This document shows, one piece after another, positions 24,419-33,747 of a stretch of 64,000 nucleotides of DNA. Under the pieces are notes generated by a model. The model had not been told where the DNA came from. It was given only the letters and a program-made list of their open reading frames with translations, and searched no databases. The DNA lies in assembly GCF_006175985.1 (NCBI RefSeq), contig NZ_SRSH01000010.1:119873-183872 (forward strand), read 5' to 3'. The DNA is from Methylotetracoccus oryzae. Lineage in GTDB: Bacteria > Pseudomonadota > Gammaproteobacteria > Methylococcales > Methylococcaceae. The position numbers and the translations under genes are program-made. Each line of letters starts with the position of its first letter. Within the stretch, counting starts at the first letter, position 1.

Positions 24419-27325
24419 ATGGATATCGGAGTTCGAGTCGGCCAATGGGTCAGCCATTGTGATTACGGAAAGGGCGTAGTTCAGAATCTGGACCTGGCAG
24501 GGTATGCAAAAGTTCAGTTCGATTTAGCTGTGCGTTATGTCCGCCTTCAGGACGTCGTTGTAGATTACAGGAGGCAAAAAGAAGAGGAAGAACAGCAGCA
24601 ACGCCGCCAAGAATCATACCGAAAACAGACCGAAGTAAAGCGAAATGAATTATTAAGTGACATTCGCAAACGCCTCCAAAACGAATTTCTGAGCGTCGAT
24701 TCATTTTTCTCTTCTTCATGTTTTGGGCTGATTTCGAAAGCGGAGCTTGAAAAGGAAAAAATTGCTTTTGTTAAGTGGTGGGTCTCTGAAAACACGCCAA
24801 AATCCAAAAGCGGCAAGAAATACTTTCCAGATGATGAGCAGGCCACAGCCATCGCTGCTGTGCATGGGCACATCCAGGTAGTTGCACGCGCGGGTAGTGG
24901 AAAAACGACAACACTGGTCAATCGTGCACTTTTCTTGATGAAACACTGCCGTGTCGCACCCGATCAGATGCTGTTACTCGCCTTCAACCGCAAGGCCGCC
25001 TTAGAAATCCGTAGAAGGCTATTAGCTCTGTTGCATGATTTGACCGACGCAGCGGTAGCAAATGAAGTTGCGCGTCGTATTCGTGAGGCCGGCTGGCATA
25101 AAAAAATCGACAAAGAGGAAATAGAGGCCAGCGCGGTGGATGCCATTGCCGCACAATTCGGCATCACGCTGCCACATGTAATGACGTTCCATGCTCTTGC
25201 CTATGCGGTCATCCATCCCGAGGAAAGCCTCTTATATAACGAGGCGGATGGACAAGCTAAAGGATTGAGCCGTGTAGTTCAGCAAGTGATCGACGACCAT
25301 CTTCAGATACCTGCCATCAAAGAGCAAATACGCCAGTTGATGCTTGCTCATTTTCGAGAAGACTGGGATCGCATCGCTGAAGGCTGTTACAACCAGAGCA
25401 AGGAAGAACTTCTTCGCTTTCGACGCTCCCTGCCGAAGGAGAGCTTGGCTGGCGAGTACGTCAAATCCTATGGCGAAAAGGTCATCGCTGACTTCCTCTT
25501 TGAGCACGACATTCCTTACAAATACGAACGTAACCATTGGTGGAGTGGCATTAACTACCGACCGGACTTCACCGTCTTTAAGGCACCAAAGAGTGGCGTG
25601 ATCATTGAGTACTTCGGTCTCAAAGGTGATGCCGATTATGACGACATGTCCGAGAAAAAGCGGGAGTATTGGGAGGCCCAAAAAGACTGGACCTTAATTG
25701 AATTTTCTCCTTACAACATCAAGGCCAAAGGGGTCGATGCGTTCCGCGCACTTCTCAAGGAATGTCTCGCATCTGAGGGAATCCGATGCATCCGATTGTC
25801 CGAAGAAGAAATCTGGCACCGCATCAGAGACCGTGCCATCGATCGCTTCACAACCGCCATGGTCGGCTTTATCGGTAGATGCAGAAAGCGGTCATTATTT
25901 CCGCCCGAACTTCGCAAGTTGATCGATAGCTATTCCCCGCTCTCGTCTGTCGAGAAAATGTTTCTTGACCTTGCACACTGCCTGTACGGTGCCTACCTGA
26001 ATCGGTTATCGGCCACAGGGGAGGAAGATTTTGATGGTCTGATGCAACGCGCAGCCGACGCCATCAGTGCAGGCCAGACCTTGTTTCTGCGAAGGAACAC
26101 AGGAGCCGGCGATCTTGCTTCACTGCGCTACGTCTGCATAGACGAGTTCCAGGACTTCTCGGACCTTTTCTACCGATTGCTCTGTGCGATCAGAAAACAA
26201 GACCCAACGGTGGAGCTATTCTGCGTTGGTGACGACTGGCAGGCGATCAATGGATTCGCGGGATCGGATTTGCGGTTCTTCAACAACTTCCAAAACTTCA
26301 TCGGAGAGTCACGCCGGCTGTATATTTCGACCAATTATCGGTCCTCGGCTTCGATTGTTGCCGTAGGTAATGCTTTGATGAAGGGGTTGGGCAAACCCGC
26401 AATCGGACATAAAGGATCGGTCGGCACGATGCTTGTGTCGGATATCAATGAATTCGAACCCTCTTTGGTCGAGAAGGAGCGCCATTCAGGCGACATCATC
26501 ACGCCCGCAGTGTTGCGACTCGTGAATAGAGCTTTTGCAGATGACCTGGACGTAGTCATGCTGTGCCGGAGAAATGGGTTGCCCTGGTACGTCAATTACC
26601 AAGCCCAAGCGCAACTTGGTCGAGACGGTCAAGGACTCGATCGCTACTTAGATCTGATACGTTCCTTTTTCCCAAAAGGCTTGAAAGAGCGTGTAACCAT
26701 CTCGACCGCACACAAGCACAAAGGCCTGGAAAAGGAAATGGTGATCGTGTTGGACGCCGTCGCCCGTAGTTATCCGCTGATCCACCCTGATTGGGCCTTT
26801 TCGAGAATTCTTGGCGACAGCCCTGAAACAATTACCCAGGAAGAACGACGGCTCTTGTATGTTGCATTGACAAGGGCGGTTGAAAAGTTGGTTATCATCA
26901 CGGATGGGAAAAACAGGTCCCCTTTTTTAGAAGAACTTGAACGCAGACATCGGCAAACTGTCGTCAGGTGGGAGGATTATCCTCCCATGCGGAGCACGAC
27001 GGCGAGTCGTCTTATCGTGAAGGTGGGCAATCAAGAACGGCGAGGCAGCAACCCGACGTTTGCGCTCAGGAATGAACTGAGCGCGTGCAGATATCGTCCG
27101 CAGTATGGGAAATCGTTTAACTGGGAGAAAAGCTTTCCTAAGGATGGCTTTAGCGTTTCGACCATAAAGGCTGAAGTATGGGCGGCGTCTGCCGACGGAG
27201 TTGAAGTTCGAATTCTTGAAGATACAGGAACCCTCGTCGCCCGGTTTTTGATTGACGCCGGGAACTGGAATTGCGTAGTCGACCAGTTGGAATCTTTTGA
27301 CACGCCGAAGACTGACACAGACTAA
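24419..27325 (+). CDS. UvrD-family SF1 helicase with nuclease-like insert
   Basis: This 968-residue protein is an SF1A DNA helicase. It has Walker A ARAGSGKTTTLVNRA (about residue 160), a CIDEFQDFS Walker B segment, VGDDWQAINGFAG, a TAHKHKGLEKEMVIVLD motif and the RLLYVALTRA motif VI. Between the two helicase halves lies a segment (about residues 345-420) with FLFEHDIPYKYE...YRPDF...GVIIEYFG, the pattern of a PD-(D/E)xK nuclease. The N-terminus has a coiled, Glu/Gln-rich region. I prefer the ATG at 24419; a start at 24353 is possible. The gene is clearly AT-richer than its surroundings, a sign of recent transfer. A defence or repair role is plausible. Confidence 0.85.
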   Translation: MDIGVRVGQWVSHCDYGKGVVQNLDLAGYAKVQFDLAVRYVRLQDVVVDYRRQKEEEEQQQRRQESYRKQTEVKRNELLSDIRKRLQNEFLSVDSFFSSSCFGLISKAELEKEKIAFVKWWVSENTPKSKSGKKYFPDDEQATAIAAVHGHIQVVARAGSGKTTTLVNRALFLMKHCRVAPDQMLLLAFNRKAALEIRRRLLALLHDLTDAAVANEVARRIREAGWHKKIDKEEIEASAVDAIAAQFGITLPHVMTFHALAYAVIHPEESLLYNEADGQAKGLSRVVQQVIDDHLQIPAIKEQIRQLMLAHFREDWDRIAEGCYNQSKEELLRFRRSLPKESLAGEYVKSYGEKVIADFLFEHDIPYKYERNHWWSGINYRPDFTVFKAPKSGVIIEYFGLKGDADYDDMSEKKREYWEAQKDWTLIEFSPYNIKAKGVDAFRALLKECLASEGIRCIRLSEEEIWHRIRDRAIDRFTTAMVGFIGRCRKRSLFPPELRKLIDSYSPLSSVEKMFLDLAHCLYGAYLNRLSATGEEDFDGLMQRAADAISAGQTLFLRRNTGAGDLASLRYVCIDEFQDFSDLFYRLLCAIRKQDPTVELFCVGDDWQAINGFAGSDLRFFNNFQNFIGESRRLYISTNYRSSASIVAVGNALMKGLGKPAIGHKGSVGTMLVSDINEFEPSLVEKERHSGDIITPAVLRLVNRAFADDLDVVMLCRRNGLPWYVNYQAQAQLGRDGQGLDRYLDLIRSFFPKGLKERVTISTAHKHKGLEKEMVIVLDAVARSYPLIHPDWAFSRILGDSPETITQEERRLLYVALTRAVEKLVIITDGKNRSPFLEELERRHRQTVVRWEDYPPMRSTTASRLIVKVGNQERRGSNPTFALRNELSACRYRPQYGKSFNWEKSFPKDGFSVSTIKAEVWAASADGVEVRILEDTGTLVARFLIDAGNWNCVVDQLESFDTPKTDTD

Positions 27326-27406
27326 GTGATGGATTCATGGAGTTCACGGTCTGAGTACCTGCGTAGTGTCAAAAGTTGAGACACTTCACTCTGGTGCCCC
27401 ACCGGC

Positions 27407-27665
27407 ATGACGATTAAACGGAGCCTCATTGCCGTGCTCTGGGCCGAGTTCAGGCTCGGCTCGGATGGCATCCACAGGGCTCGTCACTGGTCGCGGGTAC
27501 GCCGGAATGGCCTGCGGCTCGCGCGCTAGACGGGCGCAAATCCGACCGTGGTTGATTATGCACGATAGCCGCCGGTATTCGTGATGAGTGGGATCGTGAG
27601 CACGGGCCGAGGGTGGCAGTTTTCGCCGAGAAGCTCCGGGCCCAACGCATCTCCCATGGAAGCCA
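27407..27665 (+). pseudogene. broken HD-like hydrolase gene fragment
   Basis: Translation gives AVLWAEFRLGSDGIHRARHWSRVRRNGLRLAR, then after frame changes LIMHDSRRYS and DEWDREHGPRVAVFAEKLRA. This order of motifs (HW.RV..NG..LA, HDS.R, D.EHG.RA) is that of a small conserved HD-like family. At least two frameshifts or stops destroy it. Confidence 0.5.
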
Positions 27666-27683
27666 GATTCTTCCACGGCTCTG

Positions 27684-28065
27684 TTGATCCAGAAGAAGAC
27701 GCAACGGCCGGTTCAATTTGAACGCACGGAGCCAACTCGATCGGCGGTAGCGGCCTGGCTCGAGAAGGCCCATCTACCGGTGAGACCAGTACCTGTTTCC
27801 GAGCCGGGTTGTGAACTCGCCGCATGTCTCGACACGCCAATATGCGCGCACCGTGCATCAGTGGGTCGAGGCTGCCGGCCCGGATACATCGGAGTACGGC
27901 ACGCACTCGATGCGGCGCACCAAGGCGACGCTGATTTACGAGCTAACGAAGAACCTCAGAGCCTTTCAGTTGTTGTTCGGCCACAGTAAACTCGAAGGCA
28001 CAGTGACCTACCTCGACATGGAAGTCGATGACGCCCTGGTAATCGCCGAGCAGACCGAAATTTAG
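27684..28065 (+). pseudogene. tyrosine recombinase remnant
   Basis: The first frame reads IQKKTQRPVQFERTEPTRSAV and the second continues SPHVSTRQYARTVHQWVEAAG...YGTHSMRRTKATLIY...LLFGHSKLEGTVTYLDMEVDDAL. The His-x-x-Arg region (HSMRRTKA), the GHSKL box and the catalytic Tyr context are present, but the N-terminal half is missing and a frameshift lies near 27800. It is a leftover of another integration event inside the element. Confidence 0.75.
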
Positions 28066-28424
28066 GTGGACACCCCGCGGCCACATGATTGCTCCCCTGT
28101 GGCCGCTTTCAGGCATCAGCGGCGGTGCGTGCTGATGGCCAGGTCCGGCCGTTCGGCCGAGGACAAGGCCCGTCATTCAAACGACCGCAGGACTCGGATA
28201 GCGGTCAGATGCGCTCACGTGATGGATGAGAACTTCTCGGCCGAAGCAGTCATTGATGGCACTCCGAAAGAATTCATCAACCCCCCGTAAGCGGACTTGG
28301 AGCCTGCGCTTCAACACCGACTGAGAGGCGCTTACGACGAACAATTTGGCATATGGTCGCGTGCCATCGACATAATTTCCGCCTAGCCGCCATGCCCAAC
28401 AAAGCTTTGATGTCCACCTGCGGT
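28066..28424. other. region between recombinase remnant and SF2 helicase
   Basis: A minus-strand frame runs through 28536-28177 in a different phase from the helicase. It has a protein-like stretch (KLFVVSASQSVLKRRLQVRL) but no credible start. I do not call a gene. Confidence 0.35.
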
Positions 28425-31019
28425 TCAGGGAACTCTCTCCAGGTGATCGCGCGCTGGACGTTCGGTCAGCCAGTTGTAGAGGCCGGGAGCGTCGGCGCGA
28501 ACCTCGCTCAGGGCTGTGGCAGCCTGGGCCCTCCAAACAAGATCGCCCGGCTCCCGGAATTCACGCCTGAGCTCTCGCACTGTCACCAACGCTGTTTCCG
28601 CCCACGCACGAAACTCTTCAAGGTCCCAGTGAGCTACCCGGCTGAGATGGGGTATGGCGCCCTCCTTTGCCTTCTTCGCAGGAGTGACGAGGACAGGCTG
28701 AATCGACGCATCTTTTGACGCCGGGACATGTTCTCGCATCCAATCTGGGTGTGAGGCAGCCTGTCTGGCCTTAGTGGCGTCGATGATTGCCGTATCGCCC
28801 TTGGCGTTTGCGTGATCTTCAAACACAAGCGTGATGCCGCCCACGATCCACCACGGATCCGGCGACGCATCGCCTTCGCGCTTTCCTGCCGAGAAGCCCA
28901 AGTGCTGCCCCAGCATCACCTGTGCCTGTTCGAACTTGTGGCCGTCCTGGAGCCCCTCACGAATCTCCCTCTCCCGCGCCGAGAACCCCCGGTTGTGCAA
29001 CATGCCCAGATTGACGAGTTGTGCTTCGAGTTGCTCCACCTGCAGCATGACGATGGTCTGATCCCGTTCTTTAGCGCTTGGAGTGGCCGCACCACCCCGC
29101 GCCAGTGCTATGAGCCACGGGATGCCGGTGGCTGCATCCTTGGCCTTTCGATATTGGGTCCGCGCGTGGACACCAAAACCAACCTCCCCGTCCGCAGCTG
29201 CCAGTTCCGCGGCCGCGCCGGCCAGGTAGTGCCACAATGCCCGATAGCCGCGCAACCCACTGTCGGTTAGCCCGCCCAAGACTTCTCGGGCCGCCTCATA
29301 CGCCTTGGCATAGTCCTCGTTCCACATGGATGCCTGCCATGCGATCTCGTGGGCGACGACACCCTCCAATTGATCCATGGCTGGGAACTCTGCCTGAGTA
29401 GCGGCCTCGCGCGCTTCTAGAATCCCCTGGTTGGCGTCCTCCCAGGCCTGGTCATGCTCCAGAAAAATCTCGAAGTTATCGAGAATGTCCTTTGAGTTGA
29501 CCTGCGTAGACTGGTCGATACCGAATTCGAGTTCCGCCTGCAACTCAGGATGAAAGTACGAGAGTCGCTTGCGATCGGTCAGGTAGGCCGGCAGGTCCTC
29601 GCCTGTCACAACGATAGCTGAGTAATCGTTGAGACCCCGCGTGCACCGGCCGATAGCCTGAAGCACCCGCGTTTGCACGCGCTCGTTGAACAGTAGGCTG
29701 GCGCCCATGCGATTCATCAGGAAGCGCTCCTGAAGGTTGGTCGCGCGGGGCAGACCTTCCACAAATAGCAGCCGACAGTCGTCCCCAGGAAAATCGATGC
29801 CATCGTACCGGTTGGCAATCACAGCGACGGCACTAGCGGACTCCGTGAACATCGCCTTGCTGTACTCAAGATCCGCTGCGGAGAAGACCGGACACTTAAG
29901 TTCCTCGGTCACATCCTCCGTGATTTGGTCGGCATCGGCCTGATTTGGCGTTAGAACCAGGCTGCGCGCCGCCCTGCGCATCAGTTGCCGGCGCAGTTTT
30001 AGGGTGTCGTCCTCGTTGAGTGACTTCTCGGGAAAAATGAAGAAGCGGCGGCCGATACCCTGCCGATCCCAACCTTCTGGGATCGGCAGCCGCTTGATGT
30101 CCGATCGCCCGGTCAATCGCTCAAGATCGCCTCCAGCGCCCAGAGTGGCCGACATAAAGATGCGCTGCGTCGCATCAGCGAACGGCCTGTGAGACCAGGT
30201 CGGAGGTATGAGGGGGCGCAGCAGCACCTCCGAGGAAGACACGTAGAGCTGACATGCGCGCACATGATCCGCCAGCATGTGCCAGGCGAACCGTTGGTCA
30301 GCCTCTCGGATGTTCTCCGTGATGGCAGCGCGAAACTCGTCAGCAATCTCGATCAGCTTGTGGGTCGGAATCTTATCGACCCAGCTTGCGTCGTCAACGG
30401 TCTGCCAATTCCCGATTAAGCGCGTGTAGTTGCTATCGGAGAGAACGCCTTTGAGCACACCGGCGATCGCCTTGAACAGCGTCTCGTCGCCTTCGTCGAA
30501 GCGGCTGATCCGCATCGTCCATTGACTGGCGATGTAGTTCTCCGCAGCGTGCGCGTCGTCGACAATGATAATGTCCGGATTCTCGAAAAACGGATTGACA
30601 TTGAACAGGCTGCTGTAATTTGTGATGGCCACACGCTCGCCGTCCATATAGGCTGTCTTGGCCTCCGGCGTGTAATTCCTGACCTTGCCCGTGAAGGCCT
30701 GCACCGTCAGCCCGCATTTCGCGAACGCCTCTTCCGCTACCTGGTTTACAAGTTGCCGCGTCGGGCACAGGTAGACGACACGCTCGCGGAACTTTCGCCG
30801 GCGCCATTCGGCCAGAAGAAGCCCGACCAGCGTCTTTCCGCTGCCAGTAGGCAGTTGCAATGCCACGTCGGACGCCTTGAGCGCCTGTGCCACGTAGTTC
30901 CGCAGCACCTGACCCTGATGGTCAAATAAGCTGGCATGCTTGCGGCGAGGAAGGTCGCGAAACAGTCGATCCGGACTTTCCGGCACCGCGGCGTGAGACG
31001 TTGGTTTCTTAAAGGCCAT
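28425..31019 (-). CDS. SF2 DEAD/DEAH-type helicase with long C-terminal domain
   Basis: The 864-residue protein has an SF2 core: Walker A LQLPTGSGKTLVGLLLAEW (about residue 56), VYLCPTRQLVNQV, a DDAH box in place of DEAH, the SAT motif IFMSATLGAG, and VLQAIGRCTRGLNDYS as motif VI. The remaining 400 residues are helical and end with a segment WWIVGGITLVFEDHANAKG...AIIDATKARQA that could be a divergent nuclease-like fold. The layout, with spread-out middle sequence, recalls DinG/XPD-like helicases. It stands alone on the minus strand, as single-gene defence helicases do. Function unproven. Confidence 0.78.
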   Translation of the reverse strand: MAFKKPTSHAAVPESPDRLFRDLPRRKHASLFDHQGQVLRNYVAQALKASDVALQLPTGSGKTLVGLLLAEWRRRKFRERVVYLCPTRQLVNQVAEEAFAKCGLTVQAFTGKVRNYTPEAKTAYMDGERVAITNYSSLFNVNPFFENPDIIIVDDAHAAENYIASQWTMRISRFDEGDETLFKAIAGVLKGVLSDSNYTRLIGNWQTVDDASWVDKIPTHKLIEIADEFRAAITENIREADQRFAWHMLADHVRACQLYVSSSEVLLRPLIPPTWSHRPFADATQRIFMSATLGAGGDLERLTGRSDIKRLPIPEGWDRQGIGRRFFIFPEKSLNEDDTLKLRRQLMRRAARSLVLTPNQADADQITEDVTEELKCPVFSAADLEYSKAMFTESASAVAVIANRYDGIDFPGDDCRLLFVEGLPRATNLQERFLMNRMGASLLFNERVQTRVLQAIGRCTRGLNDYSAIVVTGEDLPAYLTDRKRLSYFHPELQAELEFGIDQSTQVNSKDILDNFEIFLEHDQAWEDANQGILEAREAATQAEFPAMDQLEGVVAHEIAWQASMWNEDYAKAYEAAREVLGGLTDSGLRGYRALWHYLAGAAAELAAADGEVGFGVHARTQYRKAKDAATGIPWLIALARGGAATPSAKERDQTIVMLQVEQLEAQLVNLGMLHNRGFSAREREIREGLQDGHKFEQAQVMLGQHLGFSAGKREGDASPDPWWIVGGITLVFEDHANAKGDTAIIDATKARQAASHPDWMREHVPASKDASIQPVLVTPAKKAKEGAIPHLSRVAHWDLEEFRAWAETALVTVRELRREFREPGDLVWRAQAATALSEVRADAPGLYNWLTERPARDHLERVP

Positions 31020-31347
31020 AGTGGATCCTTTATGGATGGGCTCGGCGAGCCCACACGGTATGTTAAACGCACGAAATGATAAGCCACGCGTATATCGACC
31101 TTAAGATACAGTTGTCGGCGTTGAAGCACATGCGCAACATCTGTTCACGGTGGGTTGATTTTATTGTTTCGTTCGTTCATCGGTAGCTGTTTTGGCCGAT
31201 AAGTCGCCTGACAACATCACGATGTGGACGACCGCTCAATGTTAAGGGCGGCCGAGGAGCCCGAGGCTATTATCCTAGCAATGAGGTTGCCGAGCCCGGT
31301 GCGCGCTGCGGGAGCTGAGCTGGACCAGCCCTGAGGAGGTTGCTCGG
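31020..31347. other. intergenic upstream of the SF2 helicase
   Basis: About 330 bp holding the helicase promoter region, with an AT-rich stretch around 31140-31190. No further gene is supported. Confidence 0.4.
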
Positions 31348-31449
31348 ATGACGTGTTGGAAGTGCGGACGGATCGTTCTACCCCGATCGGAGCCGCAATT
31401 CGTCTCGGTGAGGGCGGAGAGGAGCGTTATTGATCGGTGGTGTGTTTGA
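31348..31449 (+). CDS. possible 33-residue CxxC micropeptide
   Basis: A short frame MTCWKCGRIVLPRSEPQF... ends in WCV. A strong GAGGAGG ribosome site lies 9 bases upstream. The CWKC pair looks like half a zinc ribbon. It overlaps the 3' end of trfA on the other strand. Without comparative data it may be chance. Confidence 0.3.
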   Translation: MTCWKCGRIVLPRSEPQFVSVRAERSVIDRWCV

Positions 31450-32344
31450 CCATTACCCGGCCGTCATCTGTGAGCGTCGCCTGTGCCAGCGCGCCAATGG
31501 CGACCAGGTCCTGCAGCGCTGTGCGCACGCGCAGCTTGAAGTCGCGGAGATTTTGCGCCGAGCTGCCGGAGAGTCGGTGCAACGTCGTCACCTTGACCGG
31601 GTAAGGCGTGGCATGGCTGCAGAGATACCCGTGCAGCCAGAGTGCTAAAGGTTTCCGCCGCAACCGTTGCCGCTGTTCCCATTCCAGGTACGTATACCCG
31701 CTGGCGAACAGGCGGCACATTTCCAGGGTCAGTTCGACCACGTAGCTCTGCGTGTCCTCATCCCGGTAGTACCGCAGCAGATGATCGCCGAAGGTGTGCC
31801 GTCCCTTGAACGTCACTTCGACCAGCGCGCCGCTGAGCCGGGCCAGCGAGTCAGCCAGCCAGGCATAGTGCGGTTTGCTGATCCCGCGGCCCATCGCCTT
31901 GAGCAAGCTGTGGGCCTTGAACGTCACCGGATACCCCGGCAGTTGGTGGCGGGCGAGGTGCAGGATCTGCAGCCAGACATCCAGATCCGACTGGTCCAGT
32001 TGGACGCCTTGCAGTTTCAGTTCGATGTCCTGTGTCGAAGCCAGTAGCGTGCGCTTCTTGAACACTTGCCGCTGTCTGCCCTGAACGCCGGCGAACAGCG
32101 CCGAACGCAATAGGACGTTGGGTGCGCCCCGGGACACATCTGGCCAAGAAGGCATCGACCTCGGCAGACTCCCGGACTGTGCTTTTGCGGCGGCGATGCT
32201 CGCGATGCGTTCGGTCAAGGTACCAGCCGTGACCGCAGTCCTTCGCGGAGCGCGTTCGGCGCTATCCAACGCGCCGGAGGCGCCTGGAGTGGTCTGAGCG
32301 TCGGCCGAAGCGTCGGTCGAAAGGCTTATCTCACTAAATGGCAT
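31427..32344 (-). CDS. trfA: TrfA-family plasmid replication initiator
   Basis: The sequence matches TrfA of IncP plasmids, the initiator that binds oriV iterons and helps DnaA open the origin. The conserved C-terminal half includes KRTLLASTQDIELKLQGVQLDQSDLDVWL, YPVTFKAHSLLKAMGRG and LWLHGYLCSHATPYPVKVTTL, which form two winged-helix domains. I used the ATG at 32344 (305 residues); an in-frame ATG at 32407 adds 21 residues. RK2 also uses two trfA starts. The matching iterons are at 22586, separated by cargo. Element copy control may act through the 49-bp-type module in its upstream region. Confidence 0.9.
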   Translation of the reverse strand: MPFSEISLSTDASADAQTTPGASGALDSAERAPRRTAVTAGTLTERIASIAAAKAQSGSLPRSMPSWPDVSRGAPNVLLRSALFAGVQGRQRQVFKKRTLLASTQDIELKLQGVQLDQSDLDVWLQILHLARHQLPGYPVTFKAHSLLKAMGRGISKPHYAWLADSLARLSGALVEVTFKGRHTFGDHLLRYYRDEDTQSYVVELTLEMCRLFASGYTYLEWEQRQRLRRKPLALWLHGYLCSHATPYPVKVTTLHRLSGSSAQNLRDFKLRVRTALQDLVAIGALAQATLTDDGRVMVKHTTDQ

Positions 32345-32413
32345 GGCGGTGCCCGGTGGGCCCGTGATTGATTCAACGCCCGAACAGGCTAAGCGCACTC
32401 GTCGCATTCGGGG

Positions 32414-32438
32414 GCGCGAAAGCTCACCACTTTCGCGC
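32414..32438 (-). promoter_or_regulatory. hairpin/operator-like module upstream of trfA
   Basis: GCGCGAAAG-CTCACCA-CTTTCGCGC is a perfect 9-bp inverted repeat with a 7-base loop. Its GCGAAAGCTCACCA part is shared with the modules at 20039 and 32603 (reverse). It is about 72 bp upstream of the preferred trfA start. Confidence 0.6.
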
Positions 32439-32554
32439 TCTTTCTCCGGATTTCCTTTTCAGCACCCACCCGCGTAGGTGTTCCGCCCGGATTGCGGCTA
32501 GCGCCCCGCGGTGATTCCCTCTCTCCACTCAACCGGTCCGTTTTCGGCTTCACG

Positions 32555-32603
32555 CCAAAAACCCCGAGAAAGCGGCCGATTCTGGTGAGCTTTCGGCCGC
32601 ACA
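32555..32603 (-). repeat. 49-bp duplicated regulatory module, copy B
   Basis: This is the inverted counterpart of 20039-20087 (45 of 49 identical). It lies between the divergent trfA and trb transcription units, facing the trb genes. Confidence 0.7.
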
Positions 32604-32624
32604 GCGCGCCGCGCTTTCGCGACA

Positions 32625-32651
32625 CTGTCTCCACGCTTTTCGTGGAGACAG
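32625..32651. promoter_or_regulatory. perfect 11-bp hairpin between trfA and trbB
   Basis: CTGTCTCCACG and CGTGGAGACAG flank the loop CTTTT. It is in the divergent control region. It could be an operator or an attenuator; no T-run follows on the plus strand. Confidence 0.55.
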
Positions 32652-32771
32652 CCCCATGCTTCCTGATCGTCAAACAGCCTGGTTCTTGGTGACGCGGTGC
32701 GCGTTCGCGCGCACCGGGGAGGTCATGTTGTCGTTCCCGCCTGCGACGTACTCCGCTGCGGGAGTTTCGAC

Positions 32772-33734
32772 GTGACCGCTGCCGTCCCGGAGATCACCCG
32801 GTCCGCCGCCCGCCTGGACGAGAGCCTGCGGCGCCATCTCGGCCCGGCCGTCCTGTCTGCGCTCACCGATCCCAAGACCACCGATCTGCTGTTGAACCCC
32901 GACGGGATCCTGTGGCAGGCCCGGCTCGGGGAACCGATGCAGGCCATCGGCCGGATGAGTGCGGCCCAAGCCGAGATGGCGCTGCGCACCCTCGCCGCCG
33001 CGCTCCATACCACCATCACCGCCGAGAAGCCCTGGCTCGAAGGGGTGTTGCCGCTCGATGGCAGCCGCATCGCCGGGCAGATCCCGCCGGTGGTGACCGC
33101 GCCGGCCTTCGCGATCCGCAAGCGCGCCGTGGCGGTGCTGACCCTCGATGACTACGTCGCCGCCGGCGTCCTGTCCGCGGAGCAACAAACCCTCCTGCTC
33201 GACGCCGTTGCCGCCCACCGCAACATCCTGGTGGTCGGTGGCACCGGCAGCGGCAAGACCACGCTGACCAACGCCATCCTGCAGGCCATCGTCGAGCACG
33301 CGTCGGACGAGCGGCTGTTCATCATCGAAGACACCGGCGAGATCCAGTGCCGGGCGCCGAACAACGTCGCCTATGTCGCGACCACCGATTTCAGCCTAAC
33401 CCGCGCCGTGCGCACCGCGATGCGCATGAACCCGGACCGCATCATCGTCGGCGAGGTCCGCGGACCGGAAGCGCTGGATCTCTTGCTGGCCTGGAACTCC
33501 GGCCACAGCGGCGGCGTCGCGACGCTGCATGCCGATCACGCCCGTGGCGGCCTGACCAAGCTCGCGCTCTACGTCACCCAGCATCCGCATGCCCCTGCCG
33601 TCGTCGAACCCCTGATTGGCGAGGCGGTGCATGTCGTCGTGCATATCGCGTTGACCCCTAGCGGCCGACGCGTCACCGAGATCCTGCGCCTGACGGGCTT
33701 CCGCGATGGCCAATACCTGTTTCTTCCCACCTGA
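32772..33734 (+). CDS. trbB: TrbB, VirB11-like conjugation ATPase
   Basis: TrbB is the hexameric cytoplasmic ATPase that powers the P-type mating channel. The 320-residue sequence has Walker [14 protein letters not shown], the Asp box [12 protein letters not shown], Walker [17 protein letters not shown] and the His box [12 protein letters not shown]. The GTG start at 32772 has GGGAG upstream and gives a TrbB-like N-terminus; longer starts overlap the control region. It is the first gene of the trb series. Confidence 0.94.
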   Translation: MTAAVPEITRSAARLDESLRRHLGPAVLSALTDPKTTDLLLNPDGILWQARLGEPMQAIGRMSAAQAEMALRTLAAALHTTITAEKPWLEGVLPLDGSRIAGQIPPVVTAPAFAIRKRAVAVLTLDDYVAAGVLSAEQQTLLLDAVAAHRNILVVGGTGSGKTTLTNAILQAIVEHASDERLFIIEDTGEIQCRAPNNVAYVATTDFSLTRAVRTAMRMNPDRIIVGEVRGPEALDLLLAWNSGHSGGVATLHADHARGGLTKLALYVTQHPHAPAVVEPLIGEAVHVVVHIALTPSGRRVTEILRLTGFRDGQYLFLPT

Positions 33735-33747
33735 CCCGAGGTCCGTG

